This document shows positions 17,472-26,057 of a stretch of 64,000 bases of DNA, piece by piece. The notes below the pieces were generated by a model that was given only the letters and a program-made list of their open reading frames with translations, searched no databases and was not told the DNA's origin. The first letter of the stretch is position 1. Every line of letters starts with the position of its first letter. This DNA is from CAITWD01 sp963842065 (lineage in GTDB: Bacteria; Actinomycetota; Thermoleophilia; Miltoncostaeales; Miltoncostaeaceae): contig CAWJEW010000002.1 in assembly GCA_963842065.1 (NCBI GenBank), positions 124,001 through 188,000 on the forward strand. The letters are read 5' to 3'. Both the position numbers and the translations under genes were made by a program.

Positions 17472-18191
17472 TCAGCCGACGACCTGGCGGGGTGGGTCGC
17501 CGACCGAACCTCCCGGTTCGACGGCGTGGTGCGGTTGCACCAGAAACGACCACGTGTGGACGCCGTCGTCGCGGCGCACGTTGGGCCCGCTCCACGCCTC
17601 GGTGAAATTGACGATTTCAAGGCCAGGACCGTCGGCATACGAACGTCGAGCAGGTCGCGGGTATCCGGGCTGCGGGGGCGGGCGTCGTGCGCAGCACCAC
17701 ACAAGTCTTCTCCTCCGCAGTCGACGGGAACTGGGCGGCAAGTGCTCGCCCTGCAGGCGATGCCGCCACCGCGCTGATCGCGGCCTGGTCTGCGGCGCTG
17801 ATCGTCGTGGTCTGAAATACCGGGGCGAGACAGTGCGTCGTCGAAAAGAAGGCGACTTGCAACGCCCTGGGGCACCGTCTCGTGCAAGACGACGATCGCT
17901 CCTTTCGGGACCGAGCTCCCGGCGGGCGGGGTTGTCCCCGTGATCGAGATCTCCAGCACTTGTCGGTTTGCGTGCCGATGATCCCGACGCCTGTGCGGCG
18001 GTCTGATTGAGCGTCACTCTCACGCCGCTGCCGCACAGCGCGTCCATGGCGCGTCCCGCGCTGAGTCCTGCTGTCGCCGGGACGGTGGTCATCGCGGGCC
18101 CTGAAGATCCGCACGCCGCCAGCGCGATCCCGGCGACTGCGACAACAACAACAGCCGGTGCCCAGCGATAGGAATCCCGTCGAGATCGCAT
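17472..18191 (-). pseudogene. PASTA-like lipoprotein with several frameshifts
   Basis: The start at 18191 reads MRSRRDSYRWAPAVVVVAVA then GIALAACGSSG, a lipobox. PASTA-like coding continues as LSAGRAMDALCGSGVRVTLN, then in a second frame as TTPPAGSSVPKGAIVVLHET, then in a third as AISAVAASPAGRALAAQFPS and EEKTCVVLRTTPAP, and returns to the first frame for IVNFTEAWSGPNVRRDDGVH then TWSFLVQ. At least three frame changes are needed. The paralogue at 16511 suffers similarly, so the cause may be local sequence error as well as decay. Confidence 0.6.
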
Positions 18192-18289
18192 CGCCCACCA
18201 GTCCCTCGTCCACTCGCCAATTCTGATCATAGGTCGCCAGGTCTCGCGCGCGGCGAAGGGTTCCCAAACGTCGGTGGTACGGTCGGAAT

Positions 18290-18976
18290 ATGAACCGAGT
18301 TGGACGAGCAGTTGCCCTCGCTGCCCTCGCGGCCGGTGGTCTGCTGCTGGCGGCGTGCGGATCATCGGGCACCAACCCCACCGCGGTGCCGACGACCAAC
18401 GGGCAAAGCCCCACGCAGGGCGCGGCCGCACTGACCCTGCCGTCGCCCCAGGTCCGCGCGCTGGATAAGGCCCACGTTCCGTACATCGGAGCGACCTTCC
18501 CGGCGTCTGAGACGGGGCTCAAAGACACGTTCGGGGTGTGGATCTGGCGCATCTGGACCGGGCCGGACAAAGGCTATGACATGTTCGCCGACGGTACGAG
18601 CGCGGGGATCGGCGAAGGCGGATGCCCACACTCGACAACGCTCGTTGACTGCACCGGGACGATCGGGCCCGGAGGACTCTTCGGGGGAACCGTGGCCTCA
18701 TCGGTCACCTCGATCACCGCCAAGTTCGGGAATACGACCGTCGACGCGACTGTCAAGCCGACCGGGACCGCGCGCAGCATCTGGGTGCTCCCGATCGATC
18801 TGCTGTGGAGATCCCCGACGCTGCCCGTGTCCATCGAGGCGACCTCGGCTACGGGACAACCCATATTCGCTCAAGAATCACTTCGCGCTGCCCAACAGAT
18901 CTCATCGAGCGTCAGGTCTACGGCCGCGTTTGCCCATCAGCATCACATGACGTTTCTGGCCTCGGGCGCGGGCTGA
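18290..18976 (+). CDS. Lipoprotein of unknown function
   Basis: A 228-residue lipoprotein with signal and lipobox MNRVGRAVALAALAAGGLLL then AACGSSG. The mature part has VWIWRIWTGPDKGYDMFADG and a pair of cysteines (GCPHSTTLVDCTG) that could form a disulfide. It is divergent from the PASTA pseudogene, sharing about 95 bases of upstream DNA. No family is recognised; it is probably surface-exposed. Confidence 0.65.
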   Translation: MNRVGRAVALAALAAGGLLLAACGSSGTNPTAVPTTNGQSPTQGAAALTLPSPQVRALDKAHVPYIGATFPASETGLKDTFGVWIWRIWTGPDKGYDMFADGTSAGIGEGGCPHSTTLVDCTGTIGPGGLFGGTVASSVTSITAKFGNTTVDATVKPTGTARSIWVLPIDLLWRSPTLPVSIEATSATGQPIFAQESLRAAQQISSSVRSTAAFAHQHHMTFLASGAG

Positions 18977-19051
18977 GGTCCACTGAGCGTTATCGTCTCC
19001 CACCGAGAAGATCGCAGGGACCCCCGCCACCGCGACGTCTTAGGGTCGGTC

Positions 19052-19495
19052 ATGCCCGATGATCTACCGACAGCACCTCCAGCCAAGTCTCGCAAGACTC
19101 TGGCGTGGAGCATCCAGAAGACACTCGCAATTGCGGGCCTGGCGATCGGCGTGATCGGCTCGTTTCTGCCCTGGGCGTCGCTGCGCATCCTCATCGCCAC
19201 CGTCGACTTCAACGGCACCGACGGCGACGGAAGGATCACCCTCGCGATGTTCTTGGTCGCAGCCATCTCGCTGCTGATTGCCACGGGATGGACGGTCCTG
19301 GGCGTTGCTCTTCTCGCCACCCTCGTTGGCCTCGGGGTTGCCGTCTACGACTTCGTGAACGTCAGCACCGCCTTTACCGCAACGGCGGTCGCCTCGGTGT
19401 CTGTCGGCATCGGGCTCTACCTGTGCATCCTCGGAAGCGCCGTGGCCTCATGGGGGCTCGGCTCGCTCATCTGGTCCGAGCGGTTCAGGCACTGA
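19052..19495 (+). CDS. Four-helix membrane protein
   Basis: A 147-residue protein with four predicted membrane helices (LAIAGLAIGVIGSFLPWASL, MFLVAAISLLIATGW, LLATLVGLGVAVYDF, ASVSVGIGLYLCILGSAVAS). The pattern FLPWAS after the first helix is common in small actinobacterial membrane proteins of unknown role. It precedes the FtsQ-like gene by 65 bases and may be co-transcribed with it. Confidence 0.6.
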   Translation: MPDDLPTAPPAKSRKTLAWSIQKTLAIAGLAIGVIGSFLPWASLRILIATVDFNGTDGDGRITLAMFLVAAISLLIATGWTVLGVALLATLVGLGVAVYDFVNVSTAFTATAVASVSVGIGLYLCILGSAVASWGLGSLIWSERFRH

Positions 19496-19560
19496 GCGTT
19501 GTCCTATCTCGACCCCGACGCGAGCATCGTGCGACCGCCGCTTCGCGAGACGGGATAGCG

Positions 19561-20424
19561 ATGTCAAGCGACGAGCCAACCCGCGACCAGCCCACGGGCG
19601 ACCAGCCCACCCAGGATTCGGGGCACCCGCACCCGGAATTCGAGCGTCGTCGACGCAACGTCGCGCGTGTGCGGGGACGACGACGGCGCCTCGCGGTGTT
19701 CCGAGGCGTCGGCGCGGTCGTCTGTGTGCTTGCTGGCTACTGGCTCGCCACCGGGCCGGTCCTCACGATCAACAGCGTGACAGTCAAGAACTATTCCGGG
19801 CCGGACGCCGCGCAGCTGCAGAGCGAGCTCAGTGCAGCCGCATCGCATGGCGGATCGCTGCTGTCACCGCCTGTGAGAACCATGACCGCGGTGGCCCAGC
19901 GATTTCCCGGGATCGAGACGATCAACGTCTCGCGGGACTGGCCATTCGGGCTCACCGTGACGGTCGTGCCCGCAGGACCGTTTGCGATCGTTACCGCCCC
20001 GGGGCAGCGCTCGGTGGTCGTCTCGAACAGAGGATTGGTGATGGCGCCAGCGTCACGCAATAACCTGAGTCCGAGCATCGCGCTATCTCAGCCGATACCG
20101 GCATTCGGACGTCCGCTGCCGTCCTGGGCGATGCAGACGCTCGGCTTCCTCGCGCTCGTGCGCCCGCAGACGCGCCCCCGCATCAAGGGGCTGAGTTACC
20201 TGCAGGGTGAGCTGATCGGGCAACTGTCCAATGGACCGGTGCTGATCCTCGGCACCCTGGCGTTGTTGCCGGAGAAGGCCGCGGCGCTAAATGCCGTGCT
20301 CAGCCATGTTTCCCCGCGAGCGATCCAGAACGCGACCTACTTCGACATCACGGTCCCAAGCCGTCCGGCGCTCGGGACCGGGCCGCTTCCGGCAGGGATA
20401 ACCCCACCCTCAACTCAGGGGTAA
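19561..20424 (+). CDS. FtsQ/DivIB-like POTRA-domain membrane protein
   Basis: A 287-residue bitopic protein: a polar, acidic N-terminal tail (DEPTRDQPTGDQPTQDSGHP), basic RRRR stretch, one membrane helix (VFRGVGAVVCVLAGYWLATG), then a POTRA-like segment (LTINSVTVKNYSGPDAAQLQ, PGIETINVSRDWPFGLTVTV) and the FtsQ-type strand pattern VSNRGLVMAP. FtsQ links cytoplasmic and periplasmic parts of the division machinery. No division genes lie nearby, so this is an accessory, FtsQ-like protein. The ATG at 19561 follows ACGGGATAGCG. Its end overlaps the truncated sigma gene by 10 bases. Confidence 0.7.
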   Translation: MSSDEPTRDQPTGDQPTQDSGHPHPEFERRRRNVARVRGRRRRLAVFRGVGAVVCVLAGYWLATGPVLTINSVTVKNYSGPDAAQLQSELSAAASHGGSLLSPPVRTMTAVAQRFPGIETINVSRDWPFGLTVTVVPAGPFAIVTAPGQRSVVVSNRGLVMAPASRNNLSPSIALSQPIPAFGRPLPSWAMQTLGFLALVRPQTRPRIKGLSYLQGELIGQLSNGPVLILGTLALLPEKAAALNAVLSHVSPRAIQNATYFDITVPSRPALGTGPLPAGITPPSTQG

Positions 20425-20831
20425 GTGGCCGCCTCGCGGGATGACAGGCCCTCCCAGCAGATCAGCAGAACGAGTTCGAGATCGGGCTCCGAAAGCTCGG
20501 CCAGTGCTCTCAAGACCTCGCCGACTTCGGGAGTCGCGGCGTCGCTGCTGGCCGACGGTTCGTGGAATGCGATTCGCTGGGCGAGACGATCGCGGCGCAC
20601 GGCGGCGCGCTGCTGGTTACTCATCACGTGGCGGGCGATACCCAGTAGCCATGGGAGAGGGGTCTCCGGCATCCGGTCGAGCCTGCGCCAGGCTATGAGA
20701 AACGTCTCGGTCACGACATCGTCCGCACTGGCGTCGCCGATGCGCCGACGCGCGTAGGACCTGATCTGCGCGGCGTAGCGCCCAAATAGTTCATCGAGCG
20801 CATCGTCAGCACGGCGATCTGGTGGGCTCAT
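20415..20831 (-). CDS. ECF-type sigma factor, truncated in region 4
   Basis: Region 2 is clear (ELFGRYAAQIRSYARRRIGD, VVTETFLIAWRRLDRMPETP, LPWLLGIARHVMSNQQR). Region 4 begins (ALAELSEPDLELVLLICWEG, LSSREAATYP) but stops where the second half of the helix-turn-helix should be, so the protein lacks most of its -35 recognition helix. At 138 residues it is about 40 shorter than usual. The truncation point coincides with the end of the FtsQ-like gene, as if a rearrangement joined the two. It is divergent from the secreted-protein gene at 21134, its probable former target. Confidence 0.75.
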   Translation of the reverse strand: MSPPDRRADDALDELFGRYAAQIRSYARRRIGDASADDVVTETFLIAWRRLDRMPETPLPWLLGIARHVMSNQQRAAVRRDRLAQRIAFHEPSASSDAATPEVGEVLRALAELSEPDLELVLLICWEGLSSREAATYP

Positions 20832-21133
20832 CGCTCCATCATGTCCGCCATCGCCCGTTTTGTTTCACCGGGCGGCCGTCGTCTCGAAAGCTCGTCCCCG
20901 CGTGGGCTCTAAGTCACGGTCCAGGCCGTAGCGGGGCGGCGATACCGACCTTGAACGATCGGTAACCGAGGCATCGATGGCCACGACACACGTGGCTGCG
21001 GCGATCACGGCCCGCCGACCAAGCTCGGAACAGTCGAATGGGCCGGCCAGATGCGAGCGCGGGTGGGCTGCAATATCGGTCGGCACGGCCGCTCCGTTGG
21101 GTCGTCCTATGCCTGCCAATCGCGCGCCTTAGG

Positions 21134-22444
21134 ATGACTCGAGATGAAACATCTCCGCTTGTGGGGGACACTACTGGCCAACGCCTCCTGATCGCCCCGG
21201 CAATCGGGAGTAACGCCAGCAACCCACCGTTGCTGGTTACCGACAGGTATCGGGTGGGGGTATCCGTCTTGAGACTCACTGCATTGCGTCACACCCCACG
21301 TCCCTTCTGGCTGGCACTCGCCATCGCGGCGCTGGTGATCGGCGCTGTCGTTGCGCTTGCCGCCCCGAAGCCCTCAACACCACAGCGCGTCAGTGTTGGT
21401 GCCGGCCTCGTGGGCTTCTCGGACGGATCTTGCGCGCCGGCGACTACGACGTGCATCGAGATCGGCACCCGTCCGGCGGGACCCCCGGCTCCGGCTGGTC
21501 CACAGTTTCTTGGCGTGATCTCTCGACGCGGCGGCTCCGTGCGGCACGTCCCGTCCGGTGATGTCGTCAACGGCGCGGTGTGGTGCCGGCAAACGACACT
21601 CTGCTGGCTGGTCGGGGCGGTTGACAAAAACCCGAACGATTCCACCTTGCGCGCGGCTCGCGGCGCGATCTTCAGCTACCGCAACGGCGCCATCGGCCCG
21701 CCCAAGATCATCTCTGGCGTCAAACTGCTCCTCGGGGCGTCGTCGTGTCCAACGGACACGACATGTTGGCTGACGGCTCAGACCAACTCAGCGACCCGTC
21801 CGTGGGCGATCGTTCGGCTCAACCCGGCCAACGGTGCCACCCGCACATACCCGCTCGCTGCTCCCGCTGCAGACGTGGTGTTCGGGAATGCCCCGCGCGC
21901 CGAGGGGCTGTGGTGCGCGAGCTCGAACGTGTGCCTGAGTGTGGGGGAGACCAAGGTGGCGACCGAGGGCGTCCTGACGATGATCTCCGCCGGCCGGGTG
22001 GTTCGCGTCATGAACGTTGCGGGCGCGAGCATCCTCTCTGGGATCGACTGCCGCAACGTCGGCGACTGCTTGATCACTGGGACCTTGTTTCCCCAGACCC
22101 GAGGATCTGTGAGCACACGAGCGGTGCTCGTGCCATTTACTCGGGGTACGACATCGCCTCCGATACCGGTTCCGCAGGCCGGTGGCCTTGTCTCGGTGCG
22201 CTGCACGACTGGAGGTCGCTGTCTGGCAGCCGGACGCGCGAGCAGCTTCGGGAACTCGGGCCGTGGCATCCTGGAGAGGACAACCTCGACTGGCTTTACG
22301 GCAATCGGCCTTGGCACGCCATCGACACATCTCGATGCATTCGTCTGCCCCTCAGGAGCGAGCTGCTGGGCGGTTGGCGCTCAATCGGTCGGACCATATG
22401 AGCGTCAGCACGAGGTGCTGTTCCTGACCCCCGTCGCGCCTTGA
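21134..22444 (+). CDS. Membrane-anchored extracellular repeat protein
   Basis: A protein of up to 436 residues with one membrane segment (PFWLALAIAALVIGAVVALA) and a large exported part. The exported part has repeated units of about 50 residues with a Cys pair near a Trp, such as VWCRQTTLCWLVG, SCPTDTTCWLTA, LWCASSNVCLSVG, IDCRNVGDCLITG, VRCTTGGRCLAAG and FVCPSGASCWAVG. Each C-x4-6-C pair probably forms one disulfide per blade of a beta-propeller. Start choices are ATG 21134 or GTG 21254; the latter leaves a typical short N-terminus. Such propellers often accompany actinobacterial ECF sigma genes, as here. Confidence 0.7.
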   Translation: MTRDETSPLVGDTTGQRLLIAPAIGSNASNPPLLVTDRYRVGVSVLRLTALRHTPRPFWLALAIAALVIGAVVALAAPKPSTPQRVSVGAGLVGFSDGSCAPATTTCIEIGTRPAGPPAPAGPQFLGVISRRGGSVRHVPSGDVVNGAVWCRQTTLCWLVGAVDKNPNDSTLRAARGAIFSYRNGAIGPPKIISGVKLLLGASSCPTDTTCWLTAQTNSATRPWAIVRLNPANGATRTYPLAAPAADVVFGNAPRAEGLWCASSNVCLSVGETKVATEGVLTMISAGRVVRVMNVAGASILSGIDCRNVGDCLITGTLFPQTRGSVSTRAVLVPFTRGTTSPPIPVPQAGGLVSVRCTTGGRCLAAGRASSFGNSGRGILERTTSTGFTAIGLGTPSTHLDAFVCPSGASCWAVGAQSVGPYERQHEVLFLTPVAP

Positions 22445-22649
22445 TGGCCAAGCAGGCGTTGGCGGGGTCCGGGCGAACGACCGCATGGTCATCATTTGGA
22501 TCGAGATGATGGCGGCGCCCCGTCTGTGCACTGCTTCGGAGACCGGATCGGCTATCCAGCCCGGCTTTAATCCGGACGGCACAGACCAGGCTTGACGCAA
22601 GGCGCGTCTGTTGGCCCGGTAAGGCGCTGGCTCGCGTCGCCTCGGTGCT

Positions 22650-22964
22650 CTATCGAGGCGCGGATCCAATCCACGGTTGCCCGGCACCAAAGACTGCGAT
22701 CGCCTTGATGTCGCTGGCCTTGACCGTAATCGTCCGTGGTGAGCTAGCGCTAGGTCCGATGTTGCCGTGAAGCGATAGCTCGAGGTGTTGTGCATCCGTG
22801 ACCCAGGCGCGGCGCAGAGACAAACGCTGCCCGTCGGTAAGCGTCAGCATCACCGAAACGGACCCGCCAGGAGCACGCCCCCGCATTCGCCAGATCTCCT
22901 GGTAGATCACCGAATACCAGCGGGTGGCCTCGCTGATTCGATGTCCCGCATCGCCGCTTGGCAT
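22650..22964 (-). CDS. Small hypothetical protein
   Basis: A 104-residue protein. I start it at ATG 22964 because coding character (HRISEATRWYSVIYQEIWRM, VSVMLTLTDGQRLSLRRAWV, LELSLHGNIG) begins there, although the frame is open to 23303. Alternating polar and hydrophobic residues suggest a small beta-rich fold. No family is recognised. It lies downstream of the extracellular FG-GAP-like gene on the same strand. Confidence 0.5.
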   Translation of the reverse strand: MPSGDAGHRISEATRWYSVIYQEIWRMRGRAPGGSVSVMLTLTDGQRLSLRRAWVTDAQHLELSLHGNIGPSASSPRTITVKASDIKAIAVFGAGQPWIGSAPR

Positions 22965-23164
22965 GGGCCTAGTATCGCGCGGATGGCAAACGCGGATGGC
23001 CAACCGCGCTGTGGCCGGCCGCGGCCGTCGAACCACTTGGACCTGCTGCGCGATGCCGTGTTCTTGGTGCTCTGTCTCCAGTCCGAGATGGCGTTCGAGC
23101 GGCGCAGGTAAATCAGCGCCCGAAACAGTCGGTCCAAGAAACAAAGCGTCCGCGGTAGGTGCGT

Positions 23165-24544
23165 CTAGTGCAGGCTGGAAGGCCCGTAGCGTTCGATGAT
23201 CGCGAGCGCCGCGTCGGGGTTCGACGTGAGGATCGTCCAGGCGCGTGCGCGCAGCGCGGGCGCGTAATGCGCCGGGATATAGACGCTGTGCAGCCACGCC
23301 CACTGCGCGTGGGTGAGGACCGCGTGGAGCGAATAGACCCCGACGGCACCGGCGTAGTTGTTGGCGCCCGCCTCGCCGAGGACCGCCGTCTTGCCATTGC
23401 CTGAGAGCGCCGCGGCGACCCCGGTCTGGCTTTCGGTTTTCTCTGTGCCGGGTGCCGGAAGCATCGCGGTCTGTACCCAGGCTCCGCCTTGCTCGGTGTA
23501 GATCGCGCCGGTACCCCGCCCGGCGAACTGTGTGCGCGAGCCGACGAGCACCGTGCGCGCGTCACTGGAGATGGCGACTGAGGTCGGGTAGCTGAAGTCC
23601 GTCCCGGTCGTCCCCGGAACGCTGATGACCTGCTGCAGCGCCCAGGTCGTACCGCTTCGCGTGTAAAGCAATACGCGCCCAATTTGCAGGGCCTGGTAGC
23701 TGAGCCCCGAGGATTGGGAGGTCAGCACGGCGGTTGTCCCATCAAACGACAGTGCAGCTGGAGAACTGCCCACCGGATCCGAGATGAGCGGCCCCTGCTC
23801 GGACCACGTCGTGCCACTGCGAACGAACGTTGCCACCGGGGAGATTTCATCCGCCGGAGACAACTCTATCGTCCATGTCAGGAGCGCCGTCTTGCCGTCG
23901 CCGGAGAGCACCCCGCCGCCGAATGCGGTCAACCCGCCGATGGGTTGACCGATCGTTTGCGCAAGCTTCCACGTACTGCCGGAGCGCACGTAGAACATGT
24001 CTCCGGCTTCCGGATCCAGCTGACTGAAACTGGAGCTGGTCAGCAGGGTGTTCCCGTCCGCCGAGATCGAAATGGTCCGGCCGAAAAAGTCCCACTCCTC
24101 CGGATTCGGGTCTGCGATGGTGGACTGTCGGACCCACGAGTTGCCACGGCGAACGTAGACGAGTACCCGCCCGCTGGCGCCAGTCGTACCGATTGGGACG
24201 CTCGGTTCACCGAACGCGACGGTGTTGCCGTTTGCGGACATCCCCAGTGCACCGACTGCCGCCGGGAGGAAGGTCCGCGGTACCCAATGCGAGCCGCTGC
24301 GCGTGTAGATCGTCGGACGGTTCCCGCCGACGAACAGCGTGCTGCCATCCGCAGAAATCACGGTCGTCGCACCGAGGCCCTGCTCAGCGCGAGCCCCCAC
24401 AATGGTTGCGGTGCGTGACCACGCCGTCGGGGTGGCTGCGAACGTCGGGGCAGCGATTCCGAGAGCGACGAGTGCAGCCGCCCCCGTAGCGATTCCGATC
24501 TGTCGTCGGAGAGTCCTGCCGTGTCGGGTGCGATGCGTGCTCAT
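23165..24544 (-). CDS. Secreted FG-GAP/beta-propeller protein
   Basis: A 459-residue exported protein with a signal peptide (RQIGIATGAAALVALGIAAP then TFAATP). The mature part repeats the unit [hydrophobic]-S-x-D-G-[NK]-T-[AL] followed by Y-x-R-S-G-[ST]-x-W, for example ISISADGNTLLTSSSF with FYVRSGSTWKLAQ, and VLSGDGKTALLTW with TFVRSGTTWSEQG. About seven such units make a beta-propeller of the FG-GAP/integrin-alpha type. The C-terminal 60 residues are helical (HAQWAWLHSVYIPAHYAPAL). The role may be surface adhesion or cell-wall contact. The start at 24544 gives a standard signal peptide. Confidence 0.7.
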   Translation of the reverse strand: MSTHRTRHGRTLRRQIGIATGAAALVALGIAAPTFAATPTAWSRTATIVGARAEQGLGATTVISADGSTLFVGGNRPTIYTRSGSHWVPRTFLPAAVGALGMSANGNTVAFGEPSVPIGTTGASGRVLVYVRRGNSWVRQSTIADPNPEEWDFFGRTISISADGNTLLTSSSFSQLDPEAGDMFYVRSGSTWKLAQTIGQPIGGLTAFGGGVLSGDGKTALLTWTIELSPADEISPVATFVRSGTTWSEQGPLISDPVGSSPAALSFDGTTAVLTSQSSGLSYQALQIGRVLLYTRSGTTWALQQVISVPGTTGTDFSYPTSVAISSDARTVLVGSRTQFAGRGTGAIYTEQGGAWVQTAMLPAPGTEKTESQTGVAAALSGNGKTAVLGEAGANNYAGAVGVYSLHAVLTHAQWAWLHSVYIPAHYAPALRARAWTILTSNPDAALAIIERYGPSSLH

Positions 24545-24802
24545 CGATGCCCCAATCCTCGTCATATGGAGCGGTGGCGGACGTTCGCCGCTCTTCAAAC
24601 CTAGTGCGCCCTTGCGTGTTGCACTTGGTTCCTGGGCTTCGTCAACCCGAACCAATCCCGCTCACTCACCATCTGAGACCGCGCAGGGCAGGGTCGTACG
24701 AGTCACGCCATGGTCGCCCCCATGGTCCACGACCGCCCGTGGGTGCTCCGAGACGGATTGTGACGAGACAGCGCCATCGGGCTCGTGCCAGGAACGCGGC
24801 AC

Positions 24803-24827
24803 AAAGCCCGGCAGCGGCCGGGCTTTT
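24803..24827 (-). terminator. Terminator hairpin belonging to the tRNA-Phe fragment
   Basis: AAAGCCCGG and CCGGGCTTTT form a 9-bp stem with a six-base loop, ending in T's when read on the minus strand downstream of the half tRNA at 24833. It came along with the copied tRNA end. Confidence 0.65.
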
Positions 24828-24832
24828 CGATA

Positions 24833-24879
24833 TGGCGAGACCCAGACTCGAACTGGGGACACCACGATTTTCAGTCGTG
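24833..24879 (-). repeat. 3' half of a tRNA-Phe (GAA anticodon), orphan
   Basis: On the minus strand a 5-bp anticodon stem CACGA/TCGTG encloses the loop CTGAAAA, giving anticodon GAA. It is followed by a variable loop, a complete T-arm (CCCAG TTCGAGT CTGGG) and the 3' strand of the acceptor stem. No D-arm or 5' acceptor strand is present to the right. This is the mark left by an element that integrates into a tRNA-Phe gene, not a working tRNA. Confidence 0.75.
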
Positions 24880-25205
24880 TGACCACTGTCGCAGTGCACC
24901 GCGAGCGCCGCCTACGACACTCCAGGCGCAGGCGATCCATTGCGGCCGGCGTCATGCCGAGATCACCCTCAATGCGGGACAGGGTCGCGAGTTCGGGCTT
25001 CGTACTGCCCATTTAGATCCCCGCCCTTATGGGGATTTCCCTGCTAAGCGGCATGCGAGACATGCCAGCCGTGCCCGCACGTGCACGGGGCGTGCCTACA
25101 CCCGTGCTTGACGAGAATCGTGGGCTCAGCCCACGCCCCTGGCCCGGTTGCACGATGCGTGTGTGATCCGATGCCCGGCCGGCGCGGCTACATCGGCGAT
25201 GCAGG

Positions 25206-26057
25206 CTAAGCGCTCGCGCCCCGAAGCGTTGTGATCGCCTTCTTGTGCAGCTGGCTCACCCGGCTCTCGCTCACGCCGAGGACCTCGCCGATCTTTCGCA
25301 TGGTGAGGCGGTCGTAGTAGTAGAGCAGCACGACGCGCTTCTCCCGGTCTGGCAGGCGAGCGATCCGCTCAGCGATTGCCACCGGGTCGCCGTCGCTCCG
25401 CCTGGCAACCTCCACCGCCGCGAAGAACTCGCGCCAGCTCGCCAGGCAGTCCTCGGCCAACTCGAGCGCGTCGTAGCAGCACGGAGACTTGAGCACCCAA
25501 TCGGACTTTAGCGCCCAGTCGACGCGGATCGGCACGCTGTAGGCGCCATTCGAATGAAGGTCAGTCCCCAGCACACGGCCCGTCGACCGGACTTCATGCG
25601 TCCGGGGGTGCTCGGTCCGCCTGGCGTGCTTGGCCTTGCTGCAGATCGCTTCGCACGCGCTGAGGGCCTGCGACTTTTGGATGTGCATCAGGACGTCGCG
25701 GCTCTTGACTCTCGGCAAGTGCTCGAGATCCTCTGTCATCCAGCCGTCCCCGAGGTGGTAACACTCGATGAAGAAGCTCCGAACGCGTAGGTCGACCTCC
25801 ACGTTGCTGGAGACCTTGGCGCCGGGCTCGTAGGCAGCGCGCAGAAGTGCAAGCGCGGTCTCAACCCTCCCCCACTGTTCGAGCCAATACGCCCGATCGG
25901 CCATGCCAACGGACACGCCCACCGAGGAAGCCGTCGCTTGCACGTCCCCCCAGTTGCGCTGTAACGGTCCCGACCTGCCCGTTCCGCCACAAGTCGGGCA
26001 CAGAGATTCGGCGGGCACTTCGTCGAGGTTCGTTTGGCAGTCGGGGCAGAACATCAC
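25206..26057 (-). CDS. Zinc-ribbon protein with a C-terminal sigma-70 region 4 domain
   Basis: A 283-residue protein. The N-terminus MMFCPDCQTNLDEVPAESLC then PTCGG is a CxxC...CxxC zinc ribbon. The middle 170 residues match nothing I recognise but include a helical block with cysteines (LSACEAICSKAKHARRTEHP). The last 50 residues, LPDREKRVVLLYYYDRLTMR then KIGEVLGVSESRVSQLHKKA, are a clear FliA/WhiG-like region 4 helix-turn-helix. Sigma region 2, needed for promoter melting, is absent, so it is more likely an accessory regulator or phage-like late activator than a full sigma factor. The gene starts at ATG 26057 and lies alone. Confidence 0.75.
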   Translation of the reverse strand: MMFCPDCQTNLDEVPAESLCPTCGGTGRSGPLQRNWGDVQATASSVGVSVGMADRAYWLEQWGRVETALALLRAAYEPGAKVSSNVEVDLRVRSFFIECYHLGDGWMTEDLEHLPRVKSRDVLMHIQKSQALSACEAICSKAKHARRTEHPRTHEVRSTGRVLGTDLHSNGAYSVPIRVDWALKSDWVLKSPCCYDALELAEDCLASWREFFAAVEVARRSDGDPVAIAERIARLPDREKRVVLLYYYDRLTMRKIGEVLGVSESRVSQLHKKAITTLRGASA

